From positions 178,086 through 242,085 of the forward strand of contig CAJNOL010000128.1 of NCBI GenBank assembly GCA_905250125.1: a stretch of DNA of 64,000 nucleotides. The letters run 5' to 3'. This document shows positions 13,201 to 25,793 of this stretch, piece by piece. The DNA is from Rotaria sordida (taxonomy: Eukaryota > Rotifera > Eurotatoria > Philodinida > Philodinidae). The first letter of the stretch is position 1, and each line of letters opens with the position of its first letter. The notes under the pieces are model-generated. The model saw only the letters and a program-made list of their open reading frames with translations. It was not told the origin of the DNA and searched no databases. The translations under genes were made by a program, and so were the position numbers.

Positions 13201-15016
13201 CAATATTCATCATTAATACAATTTTATTTATTAATTGGTGATAATAATACAAATGGAAGTTTATTTTATGATTTAAATATGAATGAAAATTTTTTTAAAT
13301 TAAATTCATTATCAACAACAAAACGTGTTTTTTTATTATCAACATTTTTTATATCTATAGCTATTATTCTTGCATTTATTGTTTGTATAATATTAATACT
13401 TTTATGTCGTTATCGAAGACAAAAATATTTATATTATATTAAATGTAAAGCTGCACAAGCTGTAGTTAATAATACAAATCATTCACATGATCAAACAATG
13501 ATTATTGTTGAAAATCGATTAACAGATATTGATGAAAAAACTTCAAGTTCAAATTCATCGAAATTAAGTTTGGTATGATAAATGATTTCTTCTTTTTTTT
13601 TTTTTTTTTTTTTTTTGTTAGACATTCTTTTTATTACAGGAAAATCTTCATCAAAAACGTCTTATTGATCATTCATCATCGCCTTCTTATACAGGTAAAT
13701 GACATCGCATGGAAATTCATATTAGAAAGATTGATTTTACCTTGAAACTGTCGAATGAACAAAAAAAGAAAGAAAGAAAGAAAGAATCGGATTTAGGATT
13801 TTTTTTTCTCACTTACAATTAATTGCGTCGATCGTTAATAAACCAACAAAGAAAAGGAAAAAAATGATCCCTTCTCACGCCATATATACACACACACACC
13901 CACATATTTCTTTGAGAAAAGAATGGTCAAGTATAGCAAACATATTTTTCTTATCATGACGAGATTAAGATCAAAAAAAAACACATACGAGAGAAGACTG
14001 ATTGTTAGTATGTCTACAATATTGTTCTTTCTGATGAACATTATTTTTATACAGAACATTTTCGTTTGTTGAAAGATTTGTGAATATAAAAATGATTAAT
14101 CCATTGATATGAAGTGACAAAAGAAAATCTTGATCATCAAATATGGATGCGGCTATTTTCATATACATATATGATGATAAATCAAGTATCAAATTGTTTT
14201 ATGGCGTCAATTAAAAAAAAAAAAAAAGAAGAAAGTCGAATGTCATCTTTCTTTGTTCTCTATTCTAATTTTTATACACCGCTTGACATTGTACAAAAGA
14301 TATCAATAAAAAGAACATTATAGTTTCTTTTTCTCTCATCGATAGGTGCAAATATCTATACACAACATCATCATCAAGTCTCAACAACAATGAAACCGAA
14401 TCAAACAACTAGTGATTATTATAGTAATAGTAGCAAACATGAAGAAGGTTAAATTTTGTTTTTTCTTTGATTCAGAGCTGGACAAGTACTCGTATACGTG
14501 GTCCGAATAGTCAATACTTGTACTTGTCCAGCTCTACTTAGATCTTTGTTTTGTTTGTTTTTTTCTCAAAATAAATTTTTTAATATATTTATCATAGATG
14601 TTGATGAATGGACTGATGAACAACAACAAAGATCAGGAATTAATAATAATAATAATAATAATGAATGGTCAATTGAGAAAATTCTTTATCCCGATTGGTT
14701 ATATAAAAGTTCAATAGCAACACCAACAATACAAAAGAATTTAAATACATCAACATTTATTGATTTTAATTCTTATCGAACATTTGAAACTAATGGAAGT
14801 ACAACAAGTAATAGTAGTAATGGAAGACGTACAATGTCGTCATCATTAACATCAAATGGACAACCATCACCGAAACAAGTTCGTTTTGGTTGTCAACAAG
14901 AAATTGATGAACAAACACGTTCACATCCACATTTAAGTACAACTATTAAACAATTGAGAACAGGTATAAAAACTACAACTATTTTACAAAATGATGCACA
15001 TGATACATTTATTTAA
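10211..15016 (+). CDS. protocadherin, delta1-type with seven cadherin repeats
   Basis: Exons are 10211-10926, 11625-13572, 13640-13694, 14346-14447 and 14598-15016, all with GT-AG introns; the phases agree and give 1079 residues. A signal peptide (about 1-20, FVLFIFILLTLSYIFC) is followed by seven cadherin repeats. Their ends are marked by the calcium-binding motifs IEDINDHRP, IDDVNDQSP, LDENDCAP, LDENDNHP, INDLNDNKP and LDINDCIP. A single membrane segment lies at about 807-830 (LLSTFFISIAIILAFIVCII), followed by RYRRQK and a cytoplasmic tail of about 245 residues with poly-Asn. Seven repeats match vertebrate delta1 protocadherins (homophilic adhesion). The tail carries KQVRF at 1033-1037, a PP1-docking-type motif. 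Start: the first ATG in frame after an upstream TTG. If the 13573 donor is not used, the protein ends two residues later at TGA 13576-13578, giving a tail-less isoform. Confidence 0.9.
10927..11624 (+). other. protocadherin intron 1 (698 bp)
   Basis: The intron begins GTAAGT and ends TTTTAG. It is longer than the 67 bp second intron, and its 3' half is less AT-rich than its surroundings, which suggests inserted foreign DNA. No ends or duplications could be defined. Confidence 0.6.
14474..14535. repeat. 62 bp hairpin with perfect 16 bp inverted ends
   Basis: The ends read AGAGCTGGACAAGTAC and GTACTTGTCCAGCTCT, an exact inverted pair, inside protocadherin intron 4. It could be a tiny MITE or a structured intronic element. 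Confidence 0.75.
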
Positions 15017-17737
15017 CCATTATGTTTTGTTTTTTTTGTTTGTGTGTGGGTGTTTTTGTTGTTAATGGACCCCCTTTCTGTCTTGTTTCTTTTCTTGTAC
15101 AGTTTTAAATTTTCGGTGTCTCTTTCTGTTCTTCGTTTGAATAACGAATAAGAAAGAAAACAAAAATAAACTAAATATTGAACAGATGTATGTAGTATGT
15201 TCGAACAGGAAGATGTTACTTGATAAAATGTATAAAGTGGCTTGATAGATGATTATTGAGTATATATGTCTATATATATAGTTAACCTGATTCAACAGAT
15301 GGATTAAATGCAGACAAGACAGGAACACTTATAGTTCAAAACGGAAATTAAACGATAACATTTTATTATTAAACAAATGAGAAAATAAAGAAAATCTAGA
15401 AAAACAAATCAGAAATTAGTTGATATGGTGAAAAATCAAACATTTGAAATGTATATGAATATTTTTATCTTATGAGCTTAATTTTGTTAGTAGAAAAATT
15501 CAAACATCTAGACTAATAATCTTCTATAACAGAGCAAAATTTAAGAAAACAAAAATCAATGAACAACTGAAAAAAAATAGGACAATTGATTTTAGTTTAT
15601 TTATTACAAAAACACATACGAATGTGAACTATGATAAAGAATATACGATAATTGAATATTATTGATTCTCGCTTACAGAGCTTGTTGTTAGTAACAATTG
15701 TGAGAGTAACTATTTGATTATAAAATACTGGATTTTTTTTTAATATATACGTACGAGTTTCATCATGTTGGAAGAAGCTTAAATGATTGCACGTAATTTG
15801 GTATCATCATCAGGCTAAAGCAGAAAACATAATATTTAGAATATATTAACTTTTAAACAGAAATCACTACTTTCGTAATAATCATTTTGTTGTATTCAAA
15901 TAATCTATTCAATGAATTAATGATAGTTGGACAAGAATTTTTTCTTCAAAGTTCTACAATAGTAAATAGTGAGTTTATCTATGCGTTGAGAAAAAAAGGG
16001 AAGAGTAAATGCGAAAATTTCACAGCTCATAGTTTTTTCTTCTTTGTCTCATGTTTGGTTTCTGTTATCAATTATTAAACACCATTATTCGACATAAATA
16101 TATCTAAACATGAATTATATATTTGATTTCGTTGTGTATCATTATTTTTGTCGTGAAACTATTGAAAGTATTTGGATTCTTCGAAATCTATACATCGAGG
16201 TGAATCGTGAAAATAAATATAACAGAGAATCACCAAAAATTCATAAAGATACATTGTGGCTGAGAATTTATTAGCATCTAATATGATTTGAATGATAATT
16301 ATCAAGCAAACAAAATATAAACTTATTCGCTTGAATCAAGAATATTTATGCGAAAAAAAGTCAAATTCTTACTATATAATCCCTTTTTTTTTAAATATAG
16401 GATCATAATATAAGAGTTTTTAATATGACAAAATACCGTAATTTGCCTTCTTATCTTAATTATGCATACTATTATTAAGGCTCAATTCGTTACACAATAA
16501 TGCAAATCTAACTCAAGCAACACCACGTTCTCTTTTTTTTTTGTCTTATGTAAGCTCAACATTTTTACACTAAATATCTATCCGTGTATTGTTTCGATTT
16601 GATTACAGAGTCGGATACTTCTGTTAAAGGAGTCTGTCTTATATTTATATTCAGTCATATCATTCCACTGCTATACAAAATTCATTTTCACAGTTTTTTC
16701 AATCATTAGAATGGGAATTACCATACTTTTTTTGAAATTATCATTGATGAGAAAGAATTCGTTAGGAAATTCTCTGAGACAAATTGATTCATTGAGGAGG
16801 AACATTTATATGAGAAACCAACGAGTCCAGTCTATCTATTTAGTGATAACAGCAAACATTCATCTACCAACAGGAATATATTCGATCGATTGAGTTCTTC
16901 AAAGCTTGATGTTAAATTGAATAGTGAAATAGTCAAATATAGTTTAGTTTCAGACATTAATCTTCTTATTTTTAAATACTCGAGAATCAATCGAAGATTT
17001 GCTTTTTCCACTTTACAGATATAAGAATGACTAATAAAATGTCAATTTCATATGGATTCTTACTCGCCTTTCAATTATTCAAGTTTTCTAGTCAAATAAT
17101 CAATGATTAACTATTTTGATTACATCTACTATTTTAAGTCGATAACAAATTCCCTATGCAGTTCTAAAATATATCCTAGACATTTGTAATTGATTTCATA
17201 ACTCATACGATTATTCTGTTTTATCTTTTATTTTGATTGAAAATAATTGAATGAGAAATGAAAATCTCGAATAGTTAATTTCATTTTCTTAATACAACTA
17301 ATCGTTCAATTTTTACATTAATTATTGAAAGTTTTCAAATAATGATAAATATTAACATATCCATGTTGCTCTTGTTGATCACAGAAACTAGTTATATTCC
17401 TTAAAAATATGATTACTCTTTTCAAAATCCATTACTTTCAGTATTTTTTTTTACCGAAGAAAAGAATTCATACAAGTTATAATTGATACAAGTAAGAAAT
17501 ATACCAAGAACAATATCCATTCTATTCTTCTTTCTCTTTTCCATGCTTTATAGGATCAAACATCATACGTATTAACAGTTATTCATAGAGATTGATACAT
17601 AGAACGCAGAAGATATGTAATGAACACATATGTGGCATTGATACCTAGCCTTGACCCAAAAATAAAGCCGGATATAATCGCTTGTTAGAATAAATAGCAT
17701 CCTGTTATCATTTTTTTTTCATTCGAAAAGATTAACT
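15017..17737. other. gene-free interval
   Basis: No exon could be supported. The first part is presumably the 3' UTR of the protocadherin. The rest is AT-rich with no clear repeat. A possible minus-strand terminal exon near 15780-15822 was considered and rejected. Confidence 0.45.
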
Positions 17738-19104
17738 ATGACTAAAGATGACTATACCAACGGATTTACTGCATGTATAATCAATTTTGATTCAGGATCT
17801 ACTCAATTATCACTTGAGATATGATTACAGTTGATCTTTTCTTCTTCTGCAAAATGTTTATTTATTAGATACTAGAGAAGATACAAGCTGAATTTTTACA
17901 TTATAAAGGATCAGAATCAAATGTAATGAATAAAAAAATTAGTTTTTGTTTTTTGGAAACATTGTTATTTATTTGAAGAGCTTAGTCATAGATCATCAAG
18001 ATTTGCTAAGATTAATTCAAAATGCTGAACGAGATATTCGTGAAATTTTGTAAGATGATTCTTAGTACTCTGTCTTTTGCTTTCATTTGTTCAACATTTT
18101 CTTAGATCAATATTGGATTCTTATGCAGTTCTTTTCTTATAAGGTGATGCTACTGCTCAATTCAGTGCTATACCATTAAATTTTCTTAATTGAAAATCAT
18201 CGCAAAAAGCCGATTATCTTGTCATAGGATCAAGGTATAGATATACACAAAAGCTCTTAAAAATGCTTGACAGTTTTTATTTTATAAATATCCTAGTTGA
18301 AAATTCATGAAAACTAACAGGAAATGCTTGTTATTATTATTATTATTGTTTCAATAAAACAATTTATGCTATTGAATTAGATGATATTTTTGCCATTGTA
18401 GCAAAATATACACTCATCGTTTGCGATATGTCATCAAATTTTCTTATAGAACCTTTTGATATTACTAAGACAACATAAAAAAACTAATACGAATGATATT
18501 TATTAAGCTTCTTTCTCTTAATTTGCAGTTAAATTCGTTAGTGCACAAAAAAATTTTGGTGCAAGATCTTGCTCGAAAAACTATAAATAAGTCAATACCA
18601 ATCATATTTGATTATAAAATTCAAATAGCTAATGAATCAATATATAATATACCACCAACATTTGTGTATATAAAAGAAAAAAGACTAAGTAGGCTTTGAT
18701 ACAATTAATTTTTTTTGTTTATTTTAGAATTTATATTGCAAATAAAATGTTCGATTGGACAAAAAAGACAACAAGGTGGTCTAAACGTAATGAATCAGTT
18801 ATTAGATAAAAAACCTACTCTTGTTTATGAAATAAATGATCAATTTAATGGCTTTTATGTAAATATGATCGATAGAAAATATTGTAGCCGTGTAAATATT
18901 CCTTTACGTACCGTTACAAATGTTATATCAAACGAACGATTTGAATCATTATTTATTAATGAAGCAATTAAATCAAATATGATTGAATTAAAAGGTCATT
19001 GTTCTTTAGCTGGTATTCGTATAAGTCTTTATAATGGTATTAATTTCGAAGAAGTAACTCAACTTACTGAGTTTATGGGAACATTTCAAAAAAATAATAC
19101 ATAA
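17738..19104 (+). pseudogene. decayed phosphoserine aminotransferase (PSAT/SerC) gene
   Basis: Ordered fragments match the serine-biosynthesis enzyme phosphoserine aminotransferase. They are INFDSGSTQLSLE (about 17780-17818; family NFGPGPAKLP), EKIQAEFLHYKG (about 17880), ELSHRSSRFAK (about 17980), DATAQFSAIPLNFL (about 18144), VCDMSSNFLIEPFDITK (about 18420) and FVSAQKNFGA with the PLP lysine (about 18535). These are followed by FDYKIQIANESIYNIPPTF (about 18608) and the C-terminal exon from about 18728 with RVNIPLR and LKGHCSLAGIRISLYN. Frameshifts separate SHRSSRFAK from the next piece, lie after FLCSSF, and fall inside the lysine exon. A stop follows LNFLN, and one donor reads ATATGA where GTATGA is expected. 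The last exon remains open to its stop at 19104. It is probably a degenerate extra copy. The identity is firm; the exact decay path is inferred. Confidence 0.85.
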
Positions 19105-20762
19105 TTAAGTCAAAAGAGCAAAAATAAATATTGGTTTTATTGAAATTTTTATTAAAAAAAAACAGCTAAAAATAAAAATTTTACAACATAAAAATGATTT
19201 CTTAAATAATTTAGTATTGATTGGTGCATCATTTTTGAATCTTTAGAAAGATCAAACATATCACATACAGATTTGTGATTCTTCTTATTTCTAGAAGAAA
19301 TTTTTTAGAGTAGGAAACTCAGCAAGCAAATATTAAAAGTCTAAACGCAGAAATCGATTTGATACAAGTAGATAATTGCTCGAATCAATTATTCTACTAT
19401 TTCAAATTTAACTCTTTTGAATATACGTTCAAATAATGTTAATATATATGCTGTAATTCTAATGATTAAACTATATAGAAGTATTGCTAAATTTTCAAAA
19501 TAAACGTAGACATCATTGTTTTAGATATAAAAAAAAACCAAATCGTCGAGTTTCATTTTACTCGTATATATCACTAAAATCTGTTATAAATTTTTTAGTA
19601 AAGAAACTTTATTGTATCAATATACTTTAGGTGCTTCATTGAATTATAGTTGATAATTTACTTAGTTGTTTTATTTGTTCTAGGAAGTAATTTGGGTTTC
19701 TATCCTCAAATTGTTATCAATGATTATGAATATTTTTGCAAAATGAACATTTTAACAGGGTCAGATCGATATAACCTCACTTGAGTCCTGTCTAACGCAT
19801 ACGTCAATAGAATCCATAGAAAATTATAATTAAATTCATTTCTATTGTCATGATATATTCTATTCATCAATCTCATTATTTATATTATTATCAAAAAAAA
19901 AAGAATTGACAATATTGCTTTTGTTTTCAAAATATAATGTGCTCATTTTATTTTCAATGCTTCTTATTGATAAATCTAACAAATATTTCTTTTTGAGTAA
20001 AACAAAAGGTTTTACTCGTATTTTATCTAAAATCTTAATTAATTTGTTTTTGTTCCATATATTGATTTCTAACTACTTTTTTTGATAGAAATACTATGGA
20101 AATTAATTTTATCTGCATCAATACTTCTCATTCTTTTCAAAACGCTACACCTATGCATTGTATTGAAGAATAACAAAGGACTGTTGTTACCTTAGTAACA
20201 GCACAATTCATGTTTGAAAGCAGAAGAAGAACGAACAAATACTATAGTAATGTCTACTCCTTTTTTTTTTTCTAGAGTAGATAAATACTTGTAAATCGAT
20301 CTAATCCTTGTTGACTAGTTAGTTGTCAAGTAAATATGTACGATGCAAAAAAAAAAATGAAACCATATTGACTGACTAAAAGGTGTAAAATTTAAACTGA
20401 ACTCTAAAATATTTTTTAAACATATGAACTTATTATACTTATAGAAGCAAAGCAACTTTCTTCTTATGTTTATATGAGTAAAGTGCTCGAACATTTTTTT
20501 TTCTCTTCGCATCTTTCTTCTTCTTCTTCTGTTCTTCAATGATTTTTTCTTTTTTATAAATTTTCACTTGTTTCAATTGGAAAAGAAAATATAACATACG
20601 CAGCATTTTTAAAGCTTCAAACACTCGAACATTAGCATTCAAAAGAGAAAAAAAAATCATTTACTATTTTGTATATATATGTAGATATAAATATACATGC
20701 TATAGATTATGAATGGTAATTTTTTAGTCGAAAGTTTTAATTACCGGTGATCATTAACTGTT
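19105..20762. other. gene-free interval
   Basis: AT-rich DNA with no supported gene. A Lys-rich minus-strand frame at about 20440-20660 is low-complexity and lacks a credible start. The MOK promoter should lie in the right part. Confidence 0.45.
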
Positions 20763-23700
20763 ATGGAAAGTAAGAGATACATTGAAAATTATAAAAATTT
20801 AACTATTACTTATTTGTTCTTTTTTGTTTGAAAGAGTATAGAATACTTGGTAAAAAAGGTGAAGGTACCTTTTCCGAAGTATTAAAATGTCAAAATGTAC
20901 GTGATGGAACATTTTGGGCAGCTAAAAAAATGAAACAATTATATAAAAGGTAAAAAATCGGACAGTTAGAAACTTTTTGTTTACATTGATTTTTTAATCT
21001 TTTTTCTTTTAAAGCATGGATGAAGTCCAACAAATACGTGAAATACGTGTGCTTAAACAACTTAATGGTCATCCGAATATAATTTTTCTACGTGAAATTA
21101 TTTTGTAAATCGATTTTTTATTTTTGTTTGATTTTTAAATATAACATTTTTAATTAATATTTATTAGTGATAAACGAACTGGTACTCTTTGTTTAATATT
21201 TGAATTAATGACTATGAATTTATATGAATATATTCGTGGTCGACAACGATTATTATCAAGTGAAATTGTATGCAAATTTATGTATCAATTACTTAAAGCT
21301 TTAGAATATCTTCATAGGTAACAACAAAAATTTTAAAAAAATTTGATTTAAAATAAGAAATAATTTTTTGTTACTATTTTTCTTTTTCAATAGACATTCA
21401 TTCTTTCATAGAGATGTAAGTTTTGGATAATAAATATTATATAAAACATATATTTATTTTATATGTTTAGGTCAAACCAGAAAATATTCTTATTAAAGAT
21501 GATATTTTAAAATTAGCTGATTTTGGATCTTGTCGACAGACTTTATCAAAACAACCATTTACTGAATACATCTCTACTCGATGGTAAATTATATAAGAAA
21601 AAAAGCCATTGCCACAATCCTTGTGAGATTAAAATGTGAAATACGATGAAGCTACTCTTGCTAATCACAAAGAGATTGTTTTATTCTACCGATTTTGGGA
21701 TACATTTATTCACCATCCTTTGGCTTGATCTTTCAGAGATGTAATAAAGAAATAGTTTAACAAAACGTTATTAACATACGACTTGTGAAGGGAGAGAGAC
21801 ACAGGGTACATTTTTCGCATGGCAAGTATACATGTGACTTTCTTGCTTGGTGACGGATTTCTTTGCTTAGAAATGATTGGATGCAACACAGAAAAGTATT
21901 TTAAGAAAAAAAAACTAGGAAAAAAGTTTTTCAATCAAAAATACCTGAGGATAACTCTTGCCCTCATTTTTTCGAGAAAATTTTTTTCATCAAAATTGTT
22001 TTACTTTTATATTATTCGACGCAGTATAATACGCGGTTTCTGAATATACTAGTTATTTTTGTCAAGTAAGTCTTTTTTCCAAAGCCAGAAAAACAACGTA
22101 CTTGATTTGTCTCTTGAATAGTTTAATTTTGTTAGATATCAATTTTCTTGATGATATCACGATTTTTTAACTAATTATTGAGCAATTGATTTTTCAATTT
22201 GTTTGAGGTTGTTGTGGGAGAGTGTGAACAGAGTTCAAGTTTTTACTCCTATACTTCTCAACACTTCTTTTAGATCATGTTTTACAAAATAATATCTATT
22301 TTATTATATTTTATATTAAATAGGTATCGAGCACCTGAATGTTTGTTAACAGATGGATATTATAGAAATCAAATGGATATTTGGTCTGCTGGTAAACATT
22401 AAATACTAGTCTATTTATTTAAACAAATATAATTTTTTTCTTCAATTTAAAGGTTGTGTTATGTTTGAAATAATAACACTTCGACCTCTTTTTCCTGGCA
22501 GTAATGAATTAGATCAAATTAATAAAATTCATGATGTATTAGGTACACCATCACCTAGCACATTAGAAAAATTTCAACAGTAAGTTTAGTTTTAAAAGAT
22601 ATTATTATTATTATTATTGATTGAAATATTGACTTTAGAATGTTAATAAACGTATATTCTTTTAAATAAAACTAACTTTTATTTTTGCTATTGGAATTTT
22701 CTAACACATATATTTATTTAATTATATTTTACATGTAAAAATTTACACATTTCGAAAACTACTATTCATTTAAAAAGTCAATGAACTTGATTGTATCGTA
22801 AATAATTATGGCATAGAAACAGTTGACACTCTATGGTTGTGTAGATTTGAAAGAAAACAGATAATTCTAAGTAAATATTTTCGAAATGGTGCTCATAAAA
22901 ATTTTCTCATTACATATTGACTTTCACAATAGACATTTGATAGAGAAAATCAAGGCATCTCCATATGATTTCATTACCATATTATAAGTCTTCTTCTGAG
23001 ACCTTCAAAGTCAGACAACGGATCATTGATCAGTCTGAAATGAGCTGATATCGAAGATTTTGATCATATTGAAACTAGTGGTAGTATTTATTTCATTTTT
23101 TAAAGCAACACGATGAAAATACATTGTTTCCACGTCATAAACTCATTTCAGACTGATCAGTGATCATTTGGCCGATTTCGAGAGTTTTAGAAGAAAACTT
23201 ATAACATGATAGCGGAATTGTATGGAAAGGTCGACCTTAGGTAGATCGAGAGGCCTTGATTTTCTCAATCTAATGATTAATCTTGAAGCCAACATGTAGT
23301 GAGGAAATTTTTATAGGTATCGTTTCGAAAATAATTACTGAGAACTTACTAGTATTGATCACTGTTTGATTTTTAGATAATGTGATAAAGCTATCTGTCC
23401 TCTTTCAAATACTGAAAATCACAGAATCCCAGCTGTTTCTATGTTCGAGTGTTAGAATCGTTTTAAGTGGACCAATCTAATTAATCAATAGGTCGAAAAA
23501 TCTAAAACGATAGTAAGTCTCAGCAATTAAGAGTTGTCACTATCAGTTCTATCGCTGTTATATTGTATGTTTATAATCCATTCAACCAAAGGATAATCCT
23601 TATCAGTCACTTCAAGTATTTTATCAGTTTCATTCTATGAAATTTGTAATGATTTAAATTATTATTATTTGATTTTTTTTATTACAAAAAAATGAAGAAC

Positions 23701-24544
23701 TTTTTTTTCAGTCGAAATTCTGCAGTCGATTTCAATTTTCCTGCTCGTCGTGGTACGGGTATTGCTCGTCATCTAACACATTGTTCATCGGATGCAATCG
23801 ATTTAATTAATCAATTATGTGTGTATGACCCAGATCATCGGATGTCAGCAGCTCAGGCTCTTCATCATCCATATTTTGATGCGATACGGTAAGAAAAATA
23901 AAATGATTCAACAACAAAAAGAAACTCTCATTTTTCGTAATAGAAATCAAGAAAATGAACAAATGAAAGAACAAGGTGAGAGTCTATGGAATACTGCTCT
24001 TCGAGTGACAAAAACAAGTGAAGATCGTTATATACGATCCGATTCAAGTAGTAGTGGATCAAGTATTGATGAGCCAATTACATCACCAAAATCAAATACG
24101 TATAATTCATCTACATTACATCAACAAATCCTCAAACCTGATTTCAAAAAAGTATTCTTTTTTTGTTTTCTTTTTTTCATTAATTAATTAATTAATTTTG
24201 TTTAGGTTCTTCATCCTCCACCCAAAGCTCAATCATTGGTTGATACTCGAATTCAAGGTCAATCAATAAAAAAACCTACGCAACATAAATATAATACAAA
24301 AACAAAATCTACGATTTCAAATTATCATTATTCTCAACAAAATCAATCTCAACCTTATTATAGTAGTTTTGCAACGGTGGGAGCAGATGGTTTACCAAAT
24401 CGTTCACCCACAAATATGCAATCGAATAAAAATAGTTCAACGCATTTTTTACCTCGGATATCAGGTGCTTCAGCATTTTCAAATTATTCTACCACTACTG
24501 GAAATTCTACATTGATAACTAACAAAGTAAAACGAATTAAATAA
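20763..24544 (+). CDS. MOK: MOK-type MAPK/MAK/MRK-overlapping protein kinase
   Basis: Exons: 20763-20769, 20835-20949, 21015-21104, 21168-21317, 21394-21415, 21471-21583, 22324-22391, 22453-22579, 23712-23888, 23944-24151 and 24206-24544. All introns are GT-AG and the frame is continuous for 471 residues. The kinase domain (about 1-290) has the glycine loop GEGTFSEV (11-18), lysine K33, catalytic HRD (126-128), KPEN (130-133), DFG (145-147) and the activation motif TEY (159-161), then RWYRAPE and a CMGC-type insert. The signatures [33 protein letters not shown] and GCVMFEI agree with MOK/RAGE-1 better than with MAK or ICK. In animals MOK acts at cilia, restraining ciliary length and motor behaviour. 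The tail (291-471) is Ser/Thr/Gln-rich and low in complexity. The first coding exon has only seven bases, so the start (MEKYRILG) is inferred from the family. Confidence 0.92.
22939..23272. mobile_element. 0.33 kb inverted-repeat element in MOK intron 8
   Basis: Arms of about 120 bases face each other across about 90 bases. GATCATTGATCAGTCTGAAA (about 23020) pairs with its inverse near 23150, and GAGAAAATCAAGGC (22943) pairs with GCCTTGATTTTCTC (23253-23266). It lies in a 1132 bp intron, whereas most neighbouring introns are 50-70 bp. No coding content. Likely a non-autonomous DNA element. Confidence 0.7.
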
Positions 24545-25097
24545 GAATGTTTAAACAAAAAGACTTCGTTTTTTTTTTGATTGATGAGTAAAGAGACATT
24601 GCAAAGGGATATTTGTCATTGTGAAACATAATATGTTTGATACGAATATGAGACTTCAAACTTTGCAAGACATATTCGAAACATAGGCAATATCAAATTT
24701 ATGCAGCTATTTAATTTTTATATATTAACACTTCAAGTAATATTGAAGTATACGAAAAAGTCCAAATCAAGAACTTCTAGTTCAGATCAAATATGTGCAA
24801 TTAAATATGGTGAATTTGATATTAAATATTTAACTACTAAAACTTAGAATAGCAATACAAATAGAAACCACTGAAATAAGATGATACAATGATCTTTTTT
24901 TTTCTAAAATTCAATTATGTTTAATTTCCCAACTGCAATATAACATGATAAATACTTTATCAGCAAGATTATCAGCTGGCTCAGTTCTACAAATGGATAT
25001 CATAACAAAAAACTGCTCTTCAGACTATTGATCAAATAGTATTGTCTTACACAAAAGATTGATGGCCAACAATTTAAACTCAGAAAATTTATATATA
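24545..25097. other. MOK 3' flank
   Basis: No gene seen. It contains AT-rich DNA up to the TA dinucleotide that forms the left target site of the following MITE. Confidence 0.5.
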
Positions 25098-25793
25098 CAG
25101 TGGCTCCAAAAATTATTCATACAGGTGTAATTTCGACTTTTTTCCGGAATAGTAACTCGCATTAAGAATCCAAATAGTGATTTGGATAGAGAAAATTGTT
25201 TCCAACAAAGATCCCAGAAAGATGAAATTCTTATATTATTCCCTAAAACCAGGATCTCTAGAAAACCAAAACCCTATTTTTTCGGCACCCAGACCCCGGA
25301 AACAAAAGTTTGTTTTAATTGTATAGGATGATAGAGCAACGAATTCTCTACAAAATGAGACGTCTCCGAGCTCTCCACGACAATTTTTGATTGAACTGCG
25401 TCAGTTTTAAAACCGCCCAAAAGTGTTTTTTTGCACCATTTCCTATGGGAAAATCGGACAAAAAGCAGTTTTGGGCGTTTTTAAAACTGATGCAGTTCAG
25501 TCAAAAATTGTCGTGGAGAGCTCGGAGACGTCTCATTTTGTAGAAAATTCGTTGCTGTATCATCCTATGCAATTAAAACAAACTTTTATTTTCGGGATCT
25601 GGGTGCTGAAAAAATAGGGTTTTGGTTTTCTAGAGATCCTGGCTTTAGGGAATAATATAAGAATTTCATCTTTCTGGGATCTTTGTTGGAAACAATTTTC
25701 TCTATCCAAATCACTATTTGGATTCTTAATGCGAGCTACCATTCCGGAAAAAAGTCGAAATTACACCTGTATGAATAATTTTTGGAGCCACTG
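25098..25793. mobile_element. 696 bp palindromic Tc1/mariner-type MITE
   Basis: The element is an almost perfect palindrome from end to end, centred near 25445. It begins CAGTGGCTCCAAAAATTATT and ends with the inverse, AATAATTTTTGGAGCCACTG. It is flanked on both sides by TA (25096-25097 and 25794-25795), the target-site duplication of Tc1/mariner transposons, whose ends commonly start CAGT. Arms differ at only a few positions, so insertion or arm homogenisation is recent compared with the other foldbacks here. It has no transposase; the open frames inside are mirror images of each other and not genes. Confidence 0.95.

Noticed and set aside
15780-15822. Possible minus-strand terminal exon reading PDDDTKLRAII after a good acceptor
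   Set aside because: No upstream exon could be connected within 2 kb and no family was recognised.
19925-19955. Sequence AAAATATAATGTGCTC resembling the end of the 1.3 kb foldback
   Set aside because: The similarity stops after about 16 AT-rich bases, which can occur by chance.
25423-25742. Open frames on both strands at 25.4-25.7 kb
   Set aside because: They are mirror copies inside the palindromic MITE and have no protein family features.
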